A stretch of DNA of 64,000 nucleotides from Ignavibacteriota bacterium (GCA_013112585.1 JABFGH010000001.1:1-64000); one strand, 5' to 3'. Counted from the first letter of the stretch, positions 1 to 10,745 are shown. Numbers and translations are program-made. Notes: a model not told the origin generated them from the sequence alone.

Positions 1-66
1 ATTTAATTAATGATTCAAAAATACGATTATTTACAGTAGGCAAAAATTTAATTAGGAGAATTAATA

Positions 67-1032
67 GTGGCAATTAAAAATGTTATTACGGTGGATTTAG
101 GCGGAACAAAAATATTAACAGCATTACTGAATAATAAAACTGAAATAGTTTCTAAATATAAATTACCAACTAAGTACGATAGCGGTGCAGAGAATTTAGT
201 TAAAAGTATTGCAAAAACAATTAATGCGGTTTTAACTAATTCCAAAATTGATCAGAAAAAAATATCGGCAATATCGCTTGGCGTGCCCGGTACTGTTAAT
301 CCTAATTCCGGAATTATAGGCAACGCTCCGAACTTATCGATAGTAAATTTTAATATTAAGGAAGCACTGCAAAAATATTTTTCGATACCTGTAATAATTG
401 AAAATGATGTAAACTTAGCCGCACTCGGAATAAAAAAATATGAGTTCAAAGATAAAGTTAATAATATGCTTGTTGTATTTGTGGGCACGGGTATTGGCGG
501 AGCGTTAATATTTAACGGAAAAATGTATAGAGGTTCATCATTTTTTGCAGGTGAAATTGGACACATGAAAGTAAGTAAAAAAGGCAGGTTGGGTGCGACT
601 AATAATTCCGATACATTTGAAGGTATTGCCAGCCGAACAGCAATTGTAAATAGTATTACGGCTAAAATTAAAAAAGGTGAAAAAAGTGAACTTGCTGAAA
701 TGGTTAAATCGGGTGAGCCGATAAAAAGTAAATCAATTGCAAAGGCATTAAAAAATGGAGATGAACTTGTAATTAAAAATGTTGAATCAGCATCAAAGAC
801 AATAGGAACGGTACTTGGCAGTATTACAACGCTGCTTAATTTAGATACGATTGTTTTAGGCGGGGGAGTTGTAGAAGCCGCCGGTGATTTTATGCTGCCG
901 GTAGTTGAAACCGCATTCTATAAAACAGTATTAAATGAACCGGGTAAAGCGGTAAATTTAAAGATTACAAAACTTGGTGATTACGCCCCAATTTACGGCG
1001 GTGCTGCATTAGCCGAAGAGTTTATTTTATAA
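67..1032 (+). CDS. ROK family sugar kinase (glucokinase-like)
   Basis: Probable cytoplasmic ATP-dependent hexose kinase of the ROK family, feeding sugar into glycolysis. The N-terminus has the phosphate-binding DLGGTKI loop (about residues 10-16), followed by ENDVNLAALG with the catalytic Asp (about 117) and the ROK core GTGIGGALI and GEIGHM. The length (321 aa) is normal. The GTG start at 67 is chosen because AGGAG lies at 54-58 with ordinary spacing and the family N-terminus begins there. One oddity: the segment after GEIGHM normally holds the Cys-rich zinc motif (CxCGxxGC), and here it reads KKGRLGATNNSDTFEG without any cysteine. The substrate could be glucose, N-acetylmannosamine or another hexose. 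The family is certain from the sequence, the substrate is not. The 3' end overlaps the convergent ABC-F gene by 6 nt. Confidence 0.9.
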   Translation: MAIKNVITVDLGGTKILTALLNNKTEIVSKYKLPTKYDSGAENLVKSIAKTINAVLTNSKIDQKKISAISLGVPGTVNPNSGIIGNAPNLSIVNFNIKEALQKYFSIPVIIENDVNLAALGIKKYEFKDKVNNMLVVFVGTGIGGALIFNGKMYRGSSFFAGEIGHMKVSKKGRLGATNNSDTFEGIASRTAIVNSITAKIKKGEKSELAEMVKSGEPIKSKSIAKALKNGDELVIKNVESASKTIGTVLGSITTLLNLDTIVLGGGVVEAAGDFMLPVVETAFYKTVLNEPGKAVNLKITKLGDYAPIYGGAALAEEFIL

Positions 1033-2976
1033 TTTAAACTCCGATTCAATAGCTTCGAGTTTTTCGCTCATTTCATCCCATTGCGAATATAGCTGCTGTA
1101 GTTCGGACTTAACTGTTTCGTATTCAGTAGTAACTTGTTTTATTTTTTCGGAATCATTGTAAAGGTTTTCATCATTTAATAAAACTTCCAGCTCACTTTT
1201 TCGTAATTCCAATTCTTCAATTTTCAATTCTGCTTTGTTTAAATCGTCGGTTAATGTTTTTGTTGCTTTAAATTTTTTCTGTCTCAGCTCGGCTTCAATT
1301 CTTTTTTCATCTTTCCGCGTTAGTTTAGTGCTGCTGATTTCATCTTGCCTATCGTATAATGCCTGCGGCGCCTCTTCATTTCTCTTGAATAAAAAGTAAT
1401 CAATATCGCCATGGTAAATTTTTATTGTATGATTTTTTACTTCTATAACTTTGGCAGCTATTGGTTTTAAAAAATCAACATCATGCGAAACAATAATTAA
1501 ACTGCCTGTAAACTGGATTAAAGCATTTTGCAAAACTGCTTTAGAAGAAACATCCAAGTGATTGGTTGGTTCATCAAGAATAACAACGTTAGCTTTTGTT
1601 AAAAGAATTTTCGATAACGCAAGCCTGCTTTTTTCACCGCCGGAAAGCACGCCTACTTTTTTAAAAACATCATCGTCACTGAATAAAAATGAACCGAGTA
1701 AAGTTCTAATCTGCACAGGTGTTGCCTCTTCACTGCTGGCTGATGCCTCTTCAAATATTGTATTTTCTAAATTCAGTTCCTCAGCAGCTTCTTGAGCGTA
1801 ATATGAAATAAAAGTATTATTCCCGATTTCAACTTTACCCGAAGTAACGTTTAATTTGCCGGCTATTATTTTTGCGAGAGTAGTTTTGCCTGCTCCATTC
1901 GGTCCCAGGAATGCAATCTTTTCTCCCCGCTCAATTTTCAAATTAATATTATCAAGTACCTTTTTATCGGCAAAAGATTTACTAACATCAACTAAATTGA
2001 TAGGCAGGGCACTGCTTTTAGGAGGTGAGGGGAATCTTAAACTAATTTCTTTTTCATTTTCAAATAGCTGTATTGAATCGAGTTTTTCTAATTGTTTTAT
2101 TCTGCTCTGTACCTGCTTAGCTTTTGTTGCTTTATATCTAAATCGTTCGATAAATTTTTCGGTCTCTTTAATTTTTTTCTGCTGATATTCAAATTGTGCT
2201 TTAAGCTGTATTTCTCTTTCACTTTTAAATTTTAGGTAATCATTATAATTGCCCCGGTAAAAGATTAATTTCTTATTAAATATTTCAATTGTTTTGTTGG
2301 TAACACTGTTAACAAAGTGTTTGTCATGCGAAACTATTATCAATGCGCTCTTATAACTTTTCAAATAATCTATCAGCCATTCTAAACTTTCAATATCAAG
2401 ATGGTTGGTTGGTTCATCGAGTAATATTATATCATTTTCAACCAGCAGTATTTTTGCAAGATGAACCCGCATTTGCCAGCCGCCCGAAAATGTGCCTACA
2501 TCTTTACTAAAGTCTGAAATGCTGAATCCCAAGCCGGTTAATACTTTTTCAATTTTTGAGTCAGCAGAATAAAAGCCTGAGCCTTCTTTCTTATGCTGAA
2601 TTTCACCAAGTTCATGAAGTAAAGCATCTTCGTTTGAACTTAAGTTTCTATCATCACTCAACAATTCGTTTATTTCATCTTCCCGTTTCTGAAGAAAGAT
2701 TAATTCTTTCATTGTTGATTTAACTTCATCAAATAGTGATCTTCCGGAAAAAGCTATAAACTCCTGCGGCAAATATCCTATTCTTAAATTCTTCTGTTTC
2801 TGAACTGATCCGCTTTCAGCTTCATCCATTCCTGCTATAACTTTAAGCAAGGTGGATTTACCTGAACCGTTTGAGCCTACGAGACAAATTCGATCGAGGG
2901 GATTTATTTTAAGATTTACATCTTCAAATAATATACGGTCGCCGAATTGAATTGTGAGATTAACTAAGTCTATCAT
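1027..2976 (-). CDS. ABC-F family ATPase (ribosome-associated type)
   Basis: Soluble duplicated ABC ATPase without membrane segments. ABC domain 1 has Walker A GSNGSGKST near residue 35, signature FSGGWQMRV near 164 and DEPTNHLD. The linker of about 80 residues is charged and helical. ABC domain 2 has GPNGAGKTT near 363, signature LSGGEKSRL and a second DEPTNHLD. The C-terminal 80-90 residues are charged and coiled-coil forming, as in Uup or YdiF-type proteins. ABC-F proteins act on the ribosome (translation rescue, antibiotic protection) or, for Uup, affect genome stability. The subgroup cannot be fixed by eye. It is transcribed towards the ROK gene and overlaps its stop region by 6 nt. It starts 23 nt after the end of the PorZ-like gene on the same strand, so the two could share a transcript. 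Confidence 0.92.
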   Translation of the reverse strand: MIDLVNLTIQFGDRILFEDVNLKINPLDRICLVGSNGSGKSTLLKVIAGMDEAESGSVQKQKNLRIGYLPQEFIAFSGRSLFDEVKSTMKELIFLQKREDEINELLSDDRNLSSNEDALLHELGEIQHKKEGSGFYSADSKIEKVLTGLGFSISDFSKDVGTFSGGWQMRVHLAKILLVENDIILLDEPTNHLDIESLEWLIDYLKSYKSALIIVSHDKHFVNSVTNKTIEIFNKKLIFYRGNYNDYLKFKSEREIQLKAQFEYQQKKIKETEKFIERFRYKATKAKQVQSRIKQLEKLDSIQLFENEKEISLRFPSPPKSSALPINLVDVSKSFADKKVLDNINLKIERGEKIAFLGPNGAGKTTLAKIIAGKLNVTSGKVEIGNNTFISYYAQEAAEELNLENTIFEEASASSEEATPVQIRTLLGSFLFSDDDVFKKVGVLSGGEKSRLALSKILLTKANVVILDEPTNHLDVSSKAVLQNALIQFTGSLIIVSHDVDFLKPIAAKVIEVKNHTIKIYHGDIDYFLFKRNEEAPQALYDRQDEISSTKLTRKDEKRIEAELRQKKFKATKTLTDDLNKAELKIEELELRKSELEVLLNDENLYNDSEKIKQVTTEYETVKSELQQLYSQWDEMSEKLEAIESEFKL

Positions 2977-2999
2977 GTTAAGTGAAGTTTTCCCGGTAA

Positions 3000-5210
3000 T
3001 TATTCTTTTATTATTGCCACTTTAGCGGTTGAAACATTGTTTGCTTCTTCATCATAGGCAACAATTAAATAAATACCGCTCGATACTAACTTGCCTTCCA
3101 AGTCTAACCCGTTCCACTGCGTAATACCGCCGCCGGGTGTTTCCAGCTCATTTACTAATTTACCGGAGATAGTTAAAATTTTGATTTGGGAATTTCTAAC
3201 TAAACCTTTTATCACTAATCTATTTTCATCGGCTGTAAGTACAAATGGATTTGGGTAAATAAATATTTCATCAAACTCTGCAAGTGGTTTTAATGAAGTT
3301 GTTACCAGCGAAGTTAGTCCGGCTGAAGTACCGACATAAATTTTACCGGTTGTACCATCAGCTGCAAGACTTGTAATTTCGTTCGAGGGAATTGGGCTAT
3401 TGCTTTCCGTATAATTATCAAATAAAGTAATTCCATCGGAGGACATATGAAATACGCCCTGGTTGGTTCCGAACCATTTACCATTAACTGCATCAACGGC
3501 AATGCAATTTACAGACTGCTGCCTTATTGTACTGAACAGACCTTGGATATTGCTGTCTCCGTTATTGGGATTAAAGATATAGTTCACGCCGATTGGAGTT
3601 CCTATCCAAATATCGTCTCTGTTGTCAATTGCTAAAGCAGTAATAGCGTTATCATTCAAACCGTCTGCTTCTGTAAATCTTCCCCAAATATCATCGCTCT
3701 TATCGCCCAAAGTTCCATTTTCATTAAAGTAAAAAAGTCCTTCGCCCGAAATTGAAAACCATTTTGTACCCCTTCGGTCAATGATCAAATGCTCTGCAAT
3801 TGAGGGACTGCTTAGGAGCGGCGGTTTAAAATGGTAAATGCTGTCAGCTGTAATTACACTGAGGGCGTTTAATGATACGGTCTCAGAGTTTACCAGCCAA
3901 ATATTATTATTTTTATCAGCAGCCATATTTTGAACAACTAAGAAATCCGGATTCGTTGCAATACCTACTAAACTTGTGTTCGAGGTATTAAAAGTTTCAA
4001 AGTTTTCACCATCAAATTTTGTAAATCCATTTCCCCAATTTGATAAATAAACATCAGTTGTAGGCGAAACATAAACTTTGTGCATCGCCCTGCCGGCTTC
4101 TTCCAATCCGTTTTGAGTGTTATAGTTTGTCCACGATCCATCACTTAAAAAATAAACTCCTTTTCCGGTAACATCTGTTCCGCTCGCCGACCATAAATTT
4201 CCCTTGGCATCAACATCAATACTGGGGAATGAATTTGCTGTTGGACCATTGGGGAAATTATATTCGATGGAGCCATTTGCAATTTCTATAATGCCGTTTG
4301 TTGAACTAACAATTAATTTATTGTTGTTTAAAAGTATAATACTGTTAAGAGTTATACCTTGAGTTTGGAAGAGAAGAGTTGGGATATCATTTTTTATAGA
4401 ATAAATTTTATCAGCAAAAACAGCGATGATGGAATCACCATTCACAATAATATCTTTAACAATATTTCCGAGAAAATATTTTCTCGACCAGGTATCATTT
4501 TCATAAACTAATATTCCGTTACCATCAGTTGATGCTGCGAGACCGTTATTGTATTTCACTACTTTCAAAATTCTGTCGGCAGGAATAACATTCGGAGTAG
4601 GGAACACATCCCATGATTCCGGTGCCGATAAATTAATTGCATTTTCTTTTTGAATTGCTAAACCGCTCTCGGTACATGCATAAATTAAATCTAACTTTAC
4701 CGAATAGAATACTTTGATGGCAGATAAGAAATTTCCAAATTTGCTGTAATCCTCAATCACCGATAATGTAGATGAATTAAACACGGTAATTCCAAAATCC
4801 GTTGCCGCAAAAACAGAATCGCCGCTCACACTTAAATTATTAATTCTCTTCAGATTAAAATTAGTTTTTTGAATATCAAAGATAGACTTTACATCACCGG
4901 TAGAAGGTGTGATAACATTAATAACGCCATCAGTGTTGCCCGCCCAAATTTTACTATCTCCATCTATAGCTATTGATGTTATTAAGTTGCTGTGCAATCC
5001 ATCGGCTTTAGTGTATTTTGTATAGGAACTATCTTCCTTATTAAACATAAAAATTCCGCCCGTGGTGGCGCACCAAATATTACTGTTATTGTCCATTACT
5101 GAAATGCTTACATCCTTCATGCTGGTATAGGTTTCCCATTTACCTATCTGTTGTGCATAGCTGATACTTGAGAACAAAATCAATAAAAATAGACAACTAA
5201 ATTTCTGCAT
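3000..5210 (-). CDS. porZ: PorZ-like T9SS beta-propeller protein with C-terminal sorting domain
   Basis: Exported 736-aa protein. The N-terminus (MQKFSCLFLLILFSSISYAQ) is a clear signal peptide. The body is built of repeated propeller blades with the two-component-regulator-propeller pattern (IWCATTGGIF, IWAGNTDGV, IWIGTPIGVN, KWFGTNQGVF). The tail from about residue 650 starts with FIYPNPF and ends with SSGIYLIVAYDEE...AIIKE, a type A sorting-domain fold. This order (two propellers plus a C-terminal domain, about 740-780 aa) and the opening IGKWETYTSMKDVSISV match PorZ, a cell-surface component of the type IX attachment complex in Porphyromonas. The alternative is an ordinary secreted propeller protein. 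The start ATG at 5210 is preceded by a modest AGG. No other T9SS machinery gene is nearby, which is common because T9SS genes are scattered. Confidence 0.65.
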   Translation of the reverse strand: MQKFSCLFLLILFSSISYAQQIGKWETYTSMKDVSISVMDNNSNIWCATTGGIFMFNKEDSSYTKYTKADGLHSNLITSIAIDGDSKIWAGNTDGVINVITPSTGDVKSIFDIQKTNFNLKRINNLSVSGDSVFAATDFGITVFNSSTLSVIEDYSKFGNFLSAIKVFYSVKLDLIYACTESGLAIQKENAINLSAPESWDVFPTPNVIPADRILKVVKYNNGLAASTDGNGILVYENDTWSRKYFLGNIVKDIIVNGDSIIAVFADKIYSIKNDIPTLLFQTQGITLNSIILLNNNKLIVSSTNGIIEIANGSIEYNFPNGPTANSFPSIDVDAKGNLWSASGTDVTGKGVYFLSDGSWTNYNTQNGLEEAGRAMHKVYVSPTTDVYLSNWGNGFTKFDGENFETFNTSNTSLVGIATNPDFLVVQNMAADKNNNIWLVNSETVSLNALSVITADSIYHFKPPLLSSPSIAEHLIIDRRGTKWFSISGEGLFYFNENGTLGDKSDDIWGRFTEADGLNDNAITALAIDNRDDIWIGTPIGVNYIFNPNNGDSNIQGLFSTIRQQSVNCIAVDAVNGKWFGTNQGVFHMSSDGITLFDNYTESNSPIPSNEITSLAADGTTGKIYVGTSAGLTSLVTTSLKPLAEFDEIFIYPNPFVLTADENRLVIKGLVRNSQIKILTISGKLVNELETPGGGITQWNGLDLEGKLVSSGIYLIVAYDEEANNVSTAKVAIIKE

Positions 5211-5663
5211 TAATAAACCTGTTATAATTGGTTGTTAAAAAATAATAAACTTTCGAGTTTTAATAATCACTTAAATATAAAAACATTATCATCAATTGAT
5301 TATTAACTAAAATATTGCAATCAATATTATAAAATTTCTCATATCCGAAAAGGAGAAAATAGTTGACCTCCGGTATGATAAAGAAATTCAATTTGAATGT
5401 TTGAAATGAATATTAAACCCGAATTATACAAAAGAGATAATAGCACGGTGCAATTACAAAGACAATTTTTATTTAGACTTTATAAATTATTTCTAATGCA
5501 TAATTCGGGTTAAAGGCAAACAATGTTAGTTATCGATATTAAGAGAAATTTTTATTTTTGTTAAGATTACAGCAGTCCCGAATAAATTTAACTATGAAAT
5601 TAAAAGCATGAATTGAAATTTAAAAAAGCAGGTTTGAAATTGACGCTCGTGATCTATGAAAAA
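5211..5663. other. Intergenic region with a miniature inverted-repeat element
   Basis: A gap of 453 bp between two leftward genes. It is AT-rich and contains no credible reading frame. Its one recognisable content is the 96-bp element at 5416-5511, described separately. The promoter of the PorZ-like gene should lie at about 5211-5300, but no convincing box was identified. Confidence 0.6.
5416..5511 (-). repeat. Miniature inverted-repeat element, intact short copy
   Basis: A 96-bp sequence bounded by AACCCGAATTATACA on the left and TGCATAATTCGGGTT on the right, i.e. terminal inverted repeats of about 15 bp with one mismatch. The interior has the short palindrome GCACGGTGC near 5442-5450. The same sequence in opposite orientation, almost identical over both arms, occurs at 50940-51231, where it is interrupted by an insert. 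There is no coding capacity, so any movement would need a transposase supplied in trans. Confidence 0.85.
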
Positions 5664-6497
5664 TCATGCACTATTTTTATGCAGCCTTTTACGCATTGCT
5701 TCAACCTTTGATGCATCAATAAAATATTTACCCAAATTATCAAAGTCTCCTTTTTTGCCGCCGTGAAAATCGGAACCGCCGGATTCCAGCAGGCAGTATT
5801 GATTTACAATACCTTTGTAGAACCGCTTTTTATATTCTTTATGAGATGGGTGTACAACTTCGATACCATCCAAGCCCGCTTTAATTAAAGTCATTAAAAT
5901 AGATTCCTTAACATAAGCCGGATGTGCAATAAATGAAAGCCCTCCGGCATCGCTGATAATTTTTAAAGCCGACTGCGGGGAAACATGAATTTTTCTTTCA
6001 GCGGCGGGCTTGTTATCCCCAAGGTATTTATCAAATGCTTCGTAATAATCGTCAACAAGTTTTAATTCTACCATTGTGTTTGCAATATGCGGTCTTCCAA
6101 CGGCAGAGTTCCTTGCTCTGTCCATCACATCATCAATAGAAATACTCATTCCTAAATTTTTTAGTTTCTGAACAATTCTACGTGCCCTATGAAAACGTTC
6201 TTGTCTAAAAAAAGTTAAATACTTTTTCAGTTCGTCATTTGCGGTATCTAAAAAGTAACCAAGCAGGTGAACCTCCCGGTCTTCGATATCGGTGCTTATT
6301 TCAACACCGGGGATTACTTCAATGCCGAGACTTCGCCCGCATTCGGTTGCTTCTTCAATGCCGTTAATGCTATCGTGGTCGGTTATAGCAATTTTATCAA
6401 TTTCATTTTTCTTTACTAAATCAATCAATTCCGAAGGGGAGTAATGCCCATCGGAATGATTTGTATGCATATGTAGGTCGGCTTTGGCTCTTATCAT
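5664..6497 (-). CDS. PHP-domain phosphoesterase (TrpH/RNase AM-like)
   Basis: A 277-aa cytoplasmic PHP-superfamily hydrolase. Metal-ligand motifs are visible: DLHMHTNHSDG (residues 7-17), ITDHDSI (about 39-45), PGVEIS (about 62-67), the His in FIAHPAY (about 190) and SGGSDFHGG (about 240). The size and motif order fit the TrpH/YciV group, characterised in E. coli as a 3',5'-nucleotide bisphosphatase and 5'-3' exoribonuclease acting on short RNAs. It begins 3 nt after the stop of the Crp/Fnr gene upstream on the same strand, so the two are almost certainly co-transcribed and translationally coupled. Confidence 0.88.
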   Translation of the reverse strand: MIRAKADLHMHTNHSDGHYSPSELIDLVKKNEIDKIAITDHDSINGIEEATECGRSLGIEVIPGVEISTDIEDREVHLLGYFLDTANDELKKYLTFFRQERFHRARRIVQKLKNLGMSISIDDVMDRARNSAVGRPHIANTMVELKLVDDYYEAFDKYLGDNKPAAERKIHVSPQSALKIISDAGGLSFIAHPAYVKESILMTLIKAGLDGIEVVHPSHKEYKKRFYKGIVNQYCLLESGGSDFHGGKKGDFDNLGKYFIDASKVEAMRKRLHKNSA

Positions 6498-6499
6498 AA

Positions 6500-7183
6500 T
6501 TAATTGTAGAGTTCTTTAAACTTTTCGTAATCGAGAATGCGCAGTTTAGTCCCTTCAATTTCAACTAAATCTTTTTTAGCAAAAGAATGCAGTGTACGCG
6601 AAATTGTTTCCCGTGAAGTTCCAGCCATGTTTGCCAAGTCCTGCTGAAGCGGCAGTTTCTCAATTTCAACTAAACCTTGTTTAATTTTACCATAGTCATC
6701 GGCTATTTGCAAAATAACCGTTGCTACTTTGCCTTCAGCATCTTTCAAGGTAAGTGCTTTAATTTTCATATCGGCAGTTCTTAAACGCTGCGTAAGTTCC
6801 TGCAGTAATGAAATTGAAATTTCGGGATGAGATTTGAGAAGTTCTAAAAATTGATTTCTCTGAATGATATATAATTCAGATTCTTCAATTGAAATTACAG
6901 TAGCGGAGCGGGTCAATCCGTCAAGAATTGCCATTTCACCAAAAAAATCAGATTCAGATAAAATAGAAAGAATAACTTCTCTGCCGTCGCTGCTTGTACG
7001 TGAGATTTTTACTTTACCGCTTATAATTACAAATAAAGCTGATCCGGCTTCTTCTTCCATAAGAATAACGTTCTCTTTGCCATAGGATTTTCTTACCCCA
7101 ACCTGTGCTATTTTTTCAATTGTTTCTTCCTCTAACTCGGAAAATATTGGTACCCATTTGAGAAATTCGGCTAGTGAAGACAT
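6500..7183 (-). CDS. Crp/Fnr family transcriptional regulator
   Basis: A 227-aa regulator. Residues about 15-125 form the cyclic-nucleotide-binding beta-barrel with a phosphate-cassette-like stretch SESDFFGEMAILDGLTRSATV, close to the E. coli CRP cassette FGE-(x)-RSA. Residues about 150-225 are the Crp-type winged helix, with recognition helix GTSRETISRTLHSF. There is no N-terminal Cys cluster, so it is not an iron-sulfur FNR, and cAMP or another cyclic nucleotide is the plausible ligand. A perfect TGTGA-N6-TCACA palindrome lies 28 bp upstream of its start (7211-7226), suggesting autoregulation. The ETSR-type recognition helix agrees with a TGTGA-reading protein. It heads a two-gene operon with the PHP phosphoesterase. 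Confidence 0.93.
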   Translation of the reverse strand: MSSLAEFLKWVPIFSELEEETIEKIAQVGVRKSYGKENVILMEEEAGSALFVIISGKVKISRTSSDGREVILSILSESDFFGEMAILDGLTRSATVISIEESELYIIQRNQFLELLKSHPEISISLLQELTQRLRTADMKIKALTLKDAEGKVATVILQIADDYGKIKQGLVEIEKLPLQQDLANMAGTSRETISRTLHSFAKKDLVEIEGTKLRILDYEKFKELYN

Positions 7184-7210
7184 GTATGCTCCTTAAGAGT
7201 TAAATAATAT

Positions 7211-7226
7211 TGTGATTTGAATCACA
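7211..7226. promoter_or_regulatory. Perfect CRP-type operator upstream of the Crp/Fnr gene
   Basis: TGTGATTTGAATCACA is TGTGA, six bases, TCACA, the exact half-sites of the E. coli CRP consensus, and a full palindrome apart from the centre. It sits 28 bp upstream of the regulator start on the minus strand and about 175 bp upstream of the divergent gap gene. By position it would most simply repress its own gene. An effect on gap is possible. Confidence 0.75.
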
Positions 7227-7282
7227 TACATAACAAAAAAATGATGATTTATCAAGAAATATTTAATCTGTTTCTCCTATAA

Positions 7283-8398
<1,116 letters not shown>

Positions 8399-8417
8399 CC
8401 AATTTCAAATGTTTACA

Positions 8418-8456
8418 GACGCAGTAATCGATCTTTGATTCTGCGTCTTTATTTTT
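8418..8456 (+). terminator. Intrinsic terminator after gap
   Basis: The stem GACGCAG (8418-8424) pairs with CTGCGTC (8441-8447). The 16-nt loop itself can pair as AATC/GATT. A T-rich run, TTTATTTTTT, follows. It lies between gap and pgk. Confidence 0.85.
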
Positions 8457-8482
8457 TAAAATATATTTATGCTGGAGTAGAA

Positions 8483-9679
8483 ATGAACAAATTAATGATT
8501 GATGATTTAGAACTTGAAGGTAAAAAGGTTTTAATGCGTGTGGACTTTAATGTTCCGCTGGATGAAAACCTGAAGATAACCGATGATGTTAGGATAACTG
8601 CGGCATTGCCGAGTATTGAGAAAGTAATTAATGATGGCGGAAAATTAATTCTTATGAGTCACCTCGGCAGACCAAAAGGTGAGGTCAAATCTGAATTTAG
8701 CTTAAAACCGGTATCGGAAAGATTAGCAGAATTGATAAAACAAGATGTTAAATTTGCTAATGACTGTATTGGTGATGAAGTTGAGAAATTAGTTGATTCC
8801 TTAAAAAATGGCGAAGTACTGCTGCTTGAAAATGTAAGATTTCATAAAGAAGAAACAAAAAACGATGAGGATTTTTCTAAAAAATTAGCTGCGCTTGGTG
8901 ATGTTTATGTTAATGATGCTTTTGGTTCTGCCCACCGCGCACATGCATCAACCAAGGGAGTAACAAAATTTATTGAAAAATGTGCTGCCGGTTATTTGAT
9001 GCAGAAGGAATTGGATTATCTCGGTAAAGCCGTAGCAAATCCACAGAGACCTTTTACCGCAATTTTAGGCGGAGCAAAAGTTGCCGATAAAATTCCGGTT
9101 ATTGAAAGCCTGCTTAAAAAAGTTGACAGTTTGGTTATCGGCGGAGGAATGGCTTACACTTTTCTAAAAGCTATGGATTATCCGATTGGTAATTCACTGT
9201 TGGAAAAAGATAAAATTAAGGAAGTATCAGGATATTTGAAAAAAGCCGAAACTTCAAATATAGCTTTACTGATTCCTGTTGATGTTGTAGCTGCAGCCGA
9301 ATTTAAAGAAGATACCGATGCAGTGGTTGTTGATGTTGATGTTATGCCTGATGATAGAATGGGATTGGACATTGGACCGAAATCAATTAAAGTTTTTACC
9401 GAGCAAATAAAGCTTAGCAAAACTATTATTTGGAATGGACCAATGGGTGTATTTGAAATGGAGAAATTTGCAAACGGAACTAACGCAATTGCTCAAGCGT
9501 TGGTAGAAGCAACAGAAAACGGAGCCGTAACAATAATCGGCGGCGGAGATTCTGCATCAGCAATTAAAAAAGCAGGTTTAGCTGATAAGGTTTCACATGT
9601 TTCTACCGGCGGCGGTGCATCCTTGGAATTTCTCGAAGGTAAAACTTTACCCGGCGTTGCTGCTTTATCAGATAAGTAA
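8483..9679 (+). CDS. pgk: Phosphoglycerate kinase
   Basis: Cytoplasmic glycolytic kinase transferring the acyl phosphate of 1,3-bisphosphoglycerate to ADP. Visible family segments are RVDFNVPL near the N-terminus, [41 protein letters not shown], the nucleotide-binding NGPMGVFE, and [11 protein letters not shown] with the final [18 protein letters not shown]. The start at 8483 (GGAG at 8474-8477) gives the usual length of 398 aa. A longer in-frame start at 8435 lies in the gap terminator region and was rejected. It is followed by its own terminator. Confidence 0.98.
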   Translation: MNKLMIDDLELEGKKVLMRVDFNVPLDENLKITDDVRITAALPSIEKVINDGGKLILMSHLGRPKGEVKSEFSLKPVSERLAELIKQDVKFANDCIGDEVEKLVDSLKNGEVLLLENVRFHKEETKNDEDFSKKLAALGDVYVNDAFGSAHRAHASTKGVTKFIEKCAAGYLMQKELDYLGKAVANPQRPFTAILGGAKVADKIPVIESLLKKVDSLVIGGGMAYTFLKAMDYPIGNSLLEKDKIKEVSGYLKKAETSNIALLIPVDVVAAAEFKEDTDAVVVDVDVMPDDRMGLDIGPKSIKVFTEQIKLSKTIIWNGPMGVFEMEKFANGTNAIAQALVEATENGAVTIIGGGDSASAIKKAGLADKVSHVSTGGGASLEFLEGKTLPGVAALSDK

Positions 9680-9711
9680 TTTTATTTTTTTTATGAGAAC
9701 TTTTTAATTTT

Positions 9712-9748
9712 GAAGCGGTCTAAGTGTTTTAGATTGCTTCTTTTTTTT
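9712..9748 (+). terminator. Intrinsic terminator after pgk
   Basis: The arms GAAGC (9712-9716) and GCTTC (9736-9740), with inner pairing of TCTAA and TTAGA, form an interrupted stem. A run of eight T follows. Confidence 0.8.
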
Positions 9749-9800
9749 ATTTAGAATATAATGTAAATTATATTAATGTATATGACGATAAGGAATTATA

Positions 9801-10745
9801 ATGGGATTTGAAGATAGAGGATATCACCGACCAACGGGATTTAGAAGTTTTTCTTTTTTTCCTCCGGTTATAAAATATTTGTTAATAATTAATGTTGCTG
9901 TATTTTTTATACAGTTTTTATTAAGTAATATAAATTTTGGCGGCATTCCCGGCTGGTATATTCTTAATCGATATTTTGCGCTAAATCCGATTACCGGTGT
10001 TGATATAGTTGGTAATCCTTACAATTTTCAAATCTGGCAATTAATTACTTATCAATTTATGCACAGCACTTCAAGTATTTGGCATATTGCCATGAATATG
10101 TTTATTCTTTGGATGTTCGGGATGGAGATTGAAAATAGATGGGGCTCCAAAAAGTTTTTACTTTTTTACCTGCTCGGCGGTATTGGCGCAGGCATTCTTC
10201 AAATTAGTTTGTCACCTGTTTTTACCGATGGATTAGCAGTAACCATTGGTGCATCGGGTGCAGTTTACGCCGTAATGGTTGCATTTGCAATGTTCTTTCC
10301 CGATAGAAATATTTACTTGTATTTTCTTTTACCGATTAAGGCAAAGTACTTTATTGCATTGTGGGTTTTGATAGACTTTTTTGCAATCGGAAGTGTCAGT
10401 CCTACCGCACATCTTGCCCATGTTGGCGGTGCAATAACCGGCTTCTTATTTATTTTGTTAGACCGCCGTTACAATTTCAATGTCGAAGGCTGGTTCTCTT
10501 CAATCAAAGATTATACTTCTGATAAAAAGGATCAACCCAAATTCAGACAGAGCTTTAGAAAACCGACAAGTGCTAATGATATTCAAGAAGCAAAGTTTTA
10601 CGATCTAAATAGTTCAAATAAAAAATCTGATGAAATTGATCAGGACGAGATCGATAGAATTCTGGATAAAATTAGTCAGAGCGGATACCAAAATTTAACC
10701 GCGCGAGAAAAGAAAATATTATTTGAAGCAAGTAAAAAAGAATAA
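9801..10745 (+). CDS. Rhomboid family intramembrane serine protease
   Basis: A 314-aa inner-membrane protease of the rhomboid family. There are six hydrophobic segments between about residues 25 and 225. The catalytic serine is in GASGAVYAV (about residue 153) and the partner histidine in HLAHVGGAITG (about 203), with the usual oxyanion/HxxxN helix HIAMNMFILWMFG between. The C-terminal 80 residues are hydrophilic, cytosolic and unassigned. An AAGGA lies just before the ATG. Two nucleotides separate it from the small lipoprotein gene, with which it is probably co-transcribed. Substrates are unknown. Confidence 0.93.
   Translation: MGFEDRGYHRPTGFRSFSFFPPVIKYLLIINVAVFFIQFLLSNINFGGIPGWYILNRYFALNPITGVDIVGNPYNFQIWQLITYQFMHSTSSIWHIAMNMFILWMFGMEIENRWGSKKFLLFYLLGGIGAGILQISLSPVFTDGLAVTIGASGAVYAVMVAFAMFFPDRNIYLYFLLPIKAKYFIALWVLIDFFAIGSVSPTAHLAHVGGAITGFLFILLDRRYNFNVEGWFSSIKDYTSDKKDQPKFRQSFRKPTSANDIQEAKFYDLNSSNKKSDEIDQDEIDRILDKISQSGYQNLTAREKKILFEASKKE

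Noticed and set aside
1-66. End of a gene before the ROK kinase
   Set aside because: No convincing C-terminal reading frame in either direction, only the leader with AGGAG.
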